Shown here piece by piece: positions 63,832 through 64,000 of a DNA stretch of 64,000 bases. The position numbers and the translations under genes are program-made. This stretch comes from Enterobacter cloacae subsp. cloacae ATCC 13047. GTDB lineage: Bacteria; Pseudomonadota; Gammaproteobacteria; Enterobacterales; Enterobacteriaceae. Where the stretch lies: assembly GCF_000025565.1 (NCBI RefSeq), contig NC_014121.1, positions 3,992,216 through 4,056,215 of the forward strand. Direction: 5' to 3'. Position 1 is the first letter of the stretch; the number at the start of each line of letters is the position of its first letter. The notes below the pieces were generated by a model. It ran no database searches. It saw only the letters and a list, made by a program, of their open reading frames with translations, and was not told where the DNA came from.

Positions 63832-64000
63832 GCAGCCACATATTGCTATGTTTCATCATGCCGGAGGGAACGCTGCCGCTCTTGATGTACTGGAAAAGCA
63901 TTTTTCAAACTTCAATGTGAGTAAGTTTGAAATGCCTGGCCGCGGACGCCGCCGTCAGGAAGCGTTACTAACAGATATCAATAAGGTGATTAAGGATTTT
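63824..64000 (+). CDS. Type II thioesterase, N-terminal part
   Basis: 59 codons are in the window; the gene runs off the right edge. The start IAMFHHAGGNAAAL and EMPGRGRRRQEALL are typical of GrsT-like alpha/beta-hydrolase thioesterases (oxyanion-hole and PGRG motifs). The catalytic Ser and His lie beyond the end. Overlaps the exporter stop by 8 nt. It may release the finished amino acid from the carrier or clear misloaded groups. Confidence 0.85.
   Translation, partial: MNEQPHIAMFHHAGGNAAALDVLEKHFSNFNVSKFEMPGRGRRRQEALLTDINKVIKDF

Noticed and set aside
58941..64000. Integrase or transposase linked to the island
   Set aside because: No frame with integrase or transposase motifs was found on either strand in this part; it may lie beyond the window.

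Overview
The window is chromosomal DNA of an enteric gammaproteobacterium (Enterobacteriaceae), most like Enterobacter or a close relative. Gene order and protein sequences follow the E. coli stretch from yfhL to ssrA almost gene for gene, but three features fit Enterobacter better: murPQR next to yfhL, an SMP-30-type gene between pheA and tyrA, and a PepSY/DUF2946 pair between yfiB and rplS. The organism name is an inference from these patterns; no database was searched.

Layout. 1-2567: N-acetylmuramate uptake and catabolism (murP partial, murQ) with the divergent regulator murR. 2624-9387: yfhL and the leftward lepA-lepB-rnc-era-recO-pdxJ-acpS block (translation, protein export, RNA processing, cofactors). 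9573-12256: envelope-stress operon rpoE-rseA-rseB-rseC with its sigma-E promoter. 12684-26269: nadB, trmN, srmB, grcA, ung, yfiF, trxC, tapT, patZ, pssA, yfiM, kgtP. 26517-31610: a complete rRNA operon on the minus strand (16S, tRNA-Glu, 23S, 5S) at the position of E. coli rrnG, with P1 and P2 promoters. 32040-37929: clpB, pgeF, rluD, bamD, raiA. 38034-42481: aromatic amino acid genes pheL-pheA and aroF-tyrA. 42696-47287: yfiL, the yfiR-dgcN-yfiB c-di-GMP module and a metal-type membrane gene pair. 47420-50891: rpsP-rimM-trmD-rplS and ffh. 51058-58940: ypjD, corB, grpE, nadK, recN, bamE, rnfH, ratA, smpB and ssrA (tmRNA).

Immediately after ssrA, a classic island insertion point, base composition drops sharply and an unrelated rightward operon begins (59470 to the window end). 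It encodes a free-standing NRPS adenylation domain whose ten-residue specificity code reads as the L-threonine code, a free-standing carrier protein, a SyrB2-like non-heme iron halogenase with the diagnostic His-x-Ala metal site, an AlaX-type tRNA-editing hydrolase, an EamA/DMT-family exporter and the start of a type II thioesterase. Together these read as a compact pathway that loads Thr on a carrier, chlorinates it (predicted 4-chlorothreonine), releases and exports it, and protects the producer by clearing tRNA mischarged with the product. This is the most notable content of the window. The pathway function and the self-resistance model are inferences from motifs and operon structure.

Regulatory sites seen in the sequence include a sigma-E promoter (rpoE), sigma-32 promoters (clpB, grpE), a NadR box (nadB), paired FNR sites (grcA), a TyrR box (aroF), a CRP-like site (raiA), two LexA boxes (recN), the pheA attenuator and the rnc autoregulatory hairpin.
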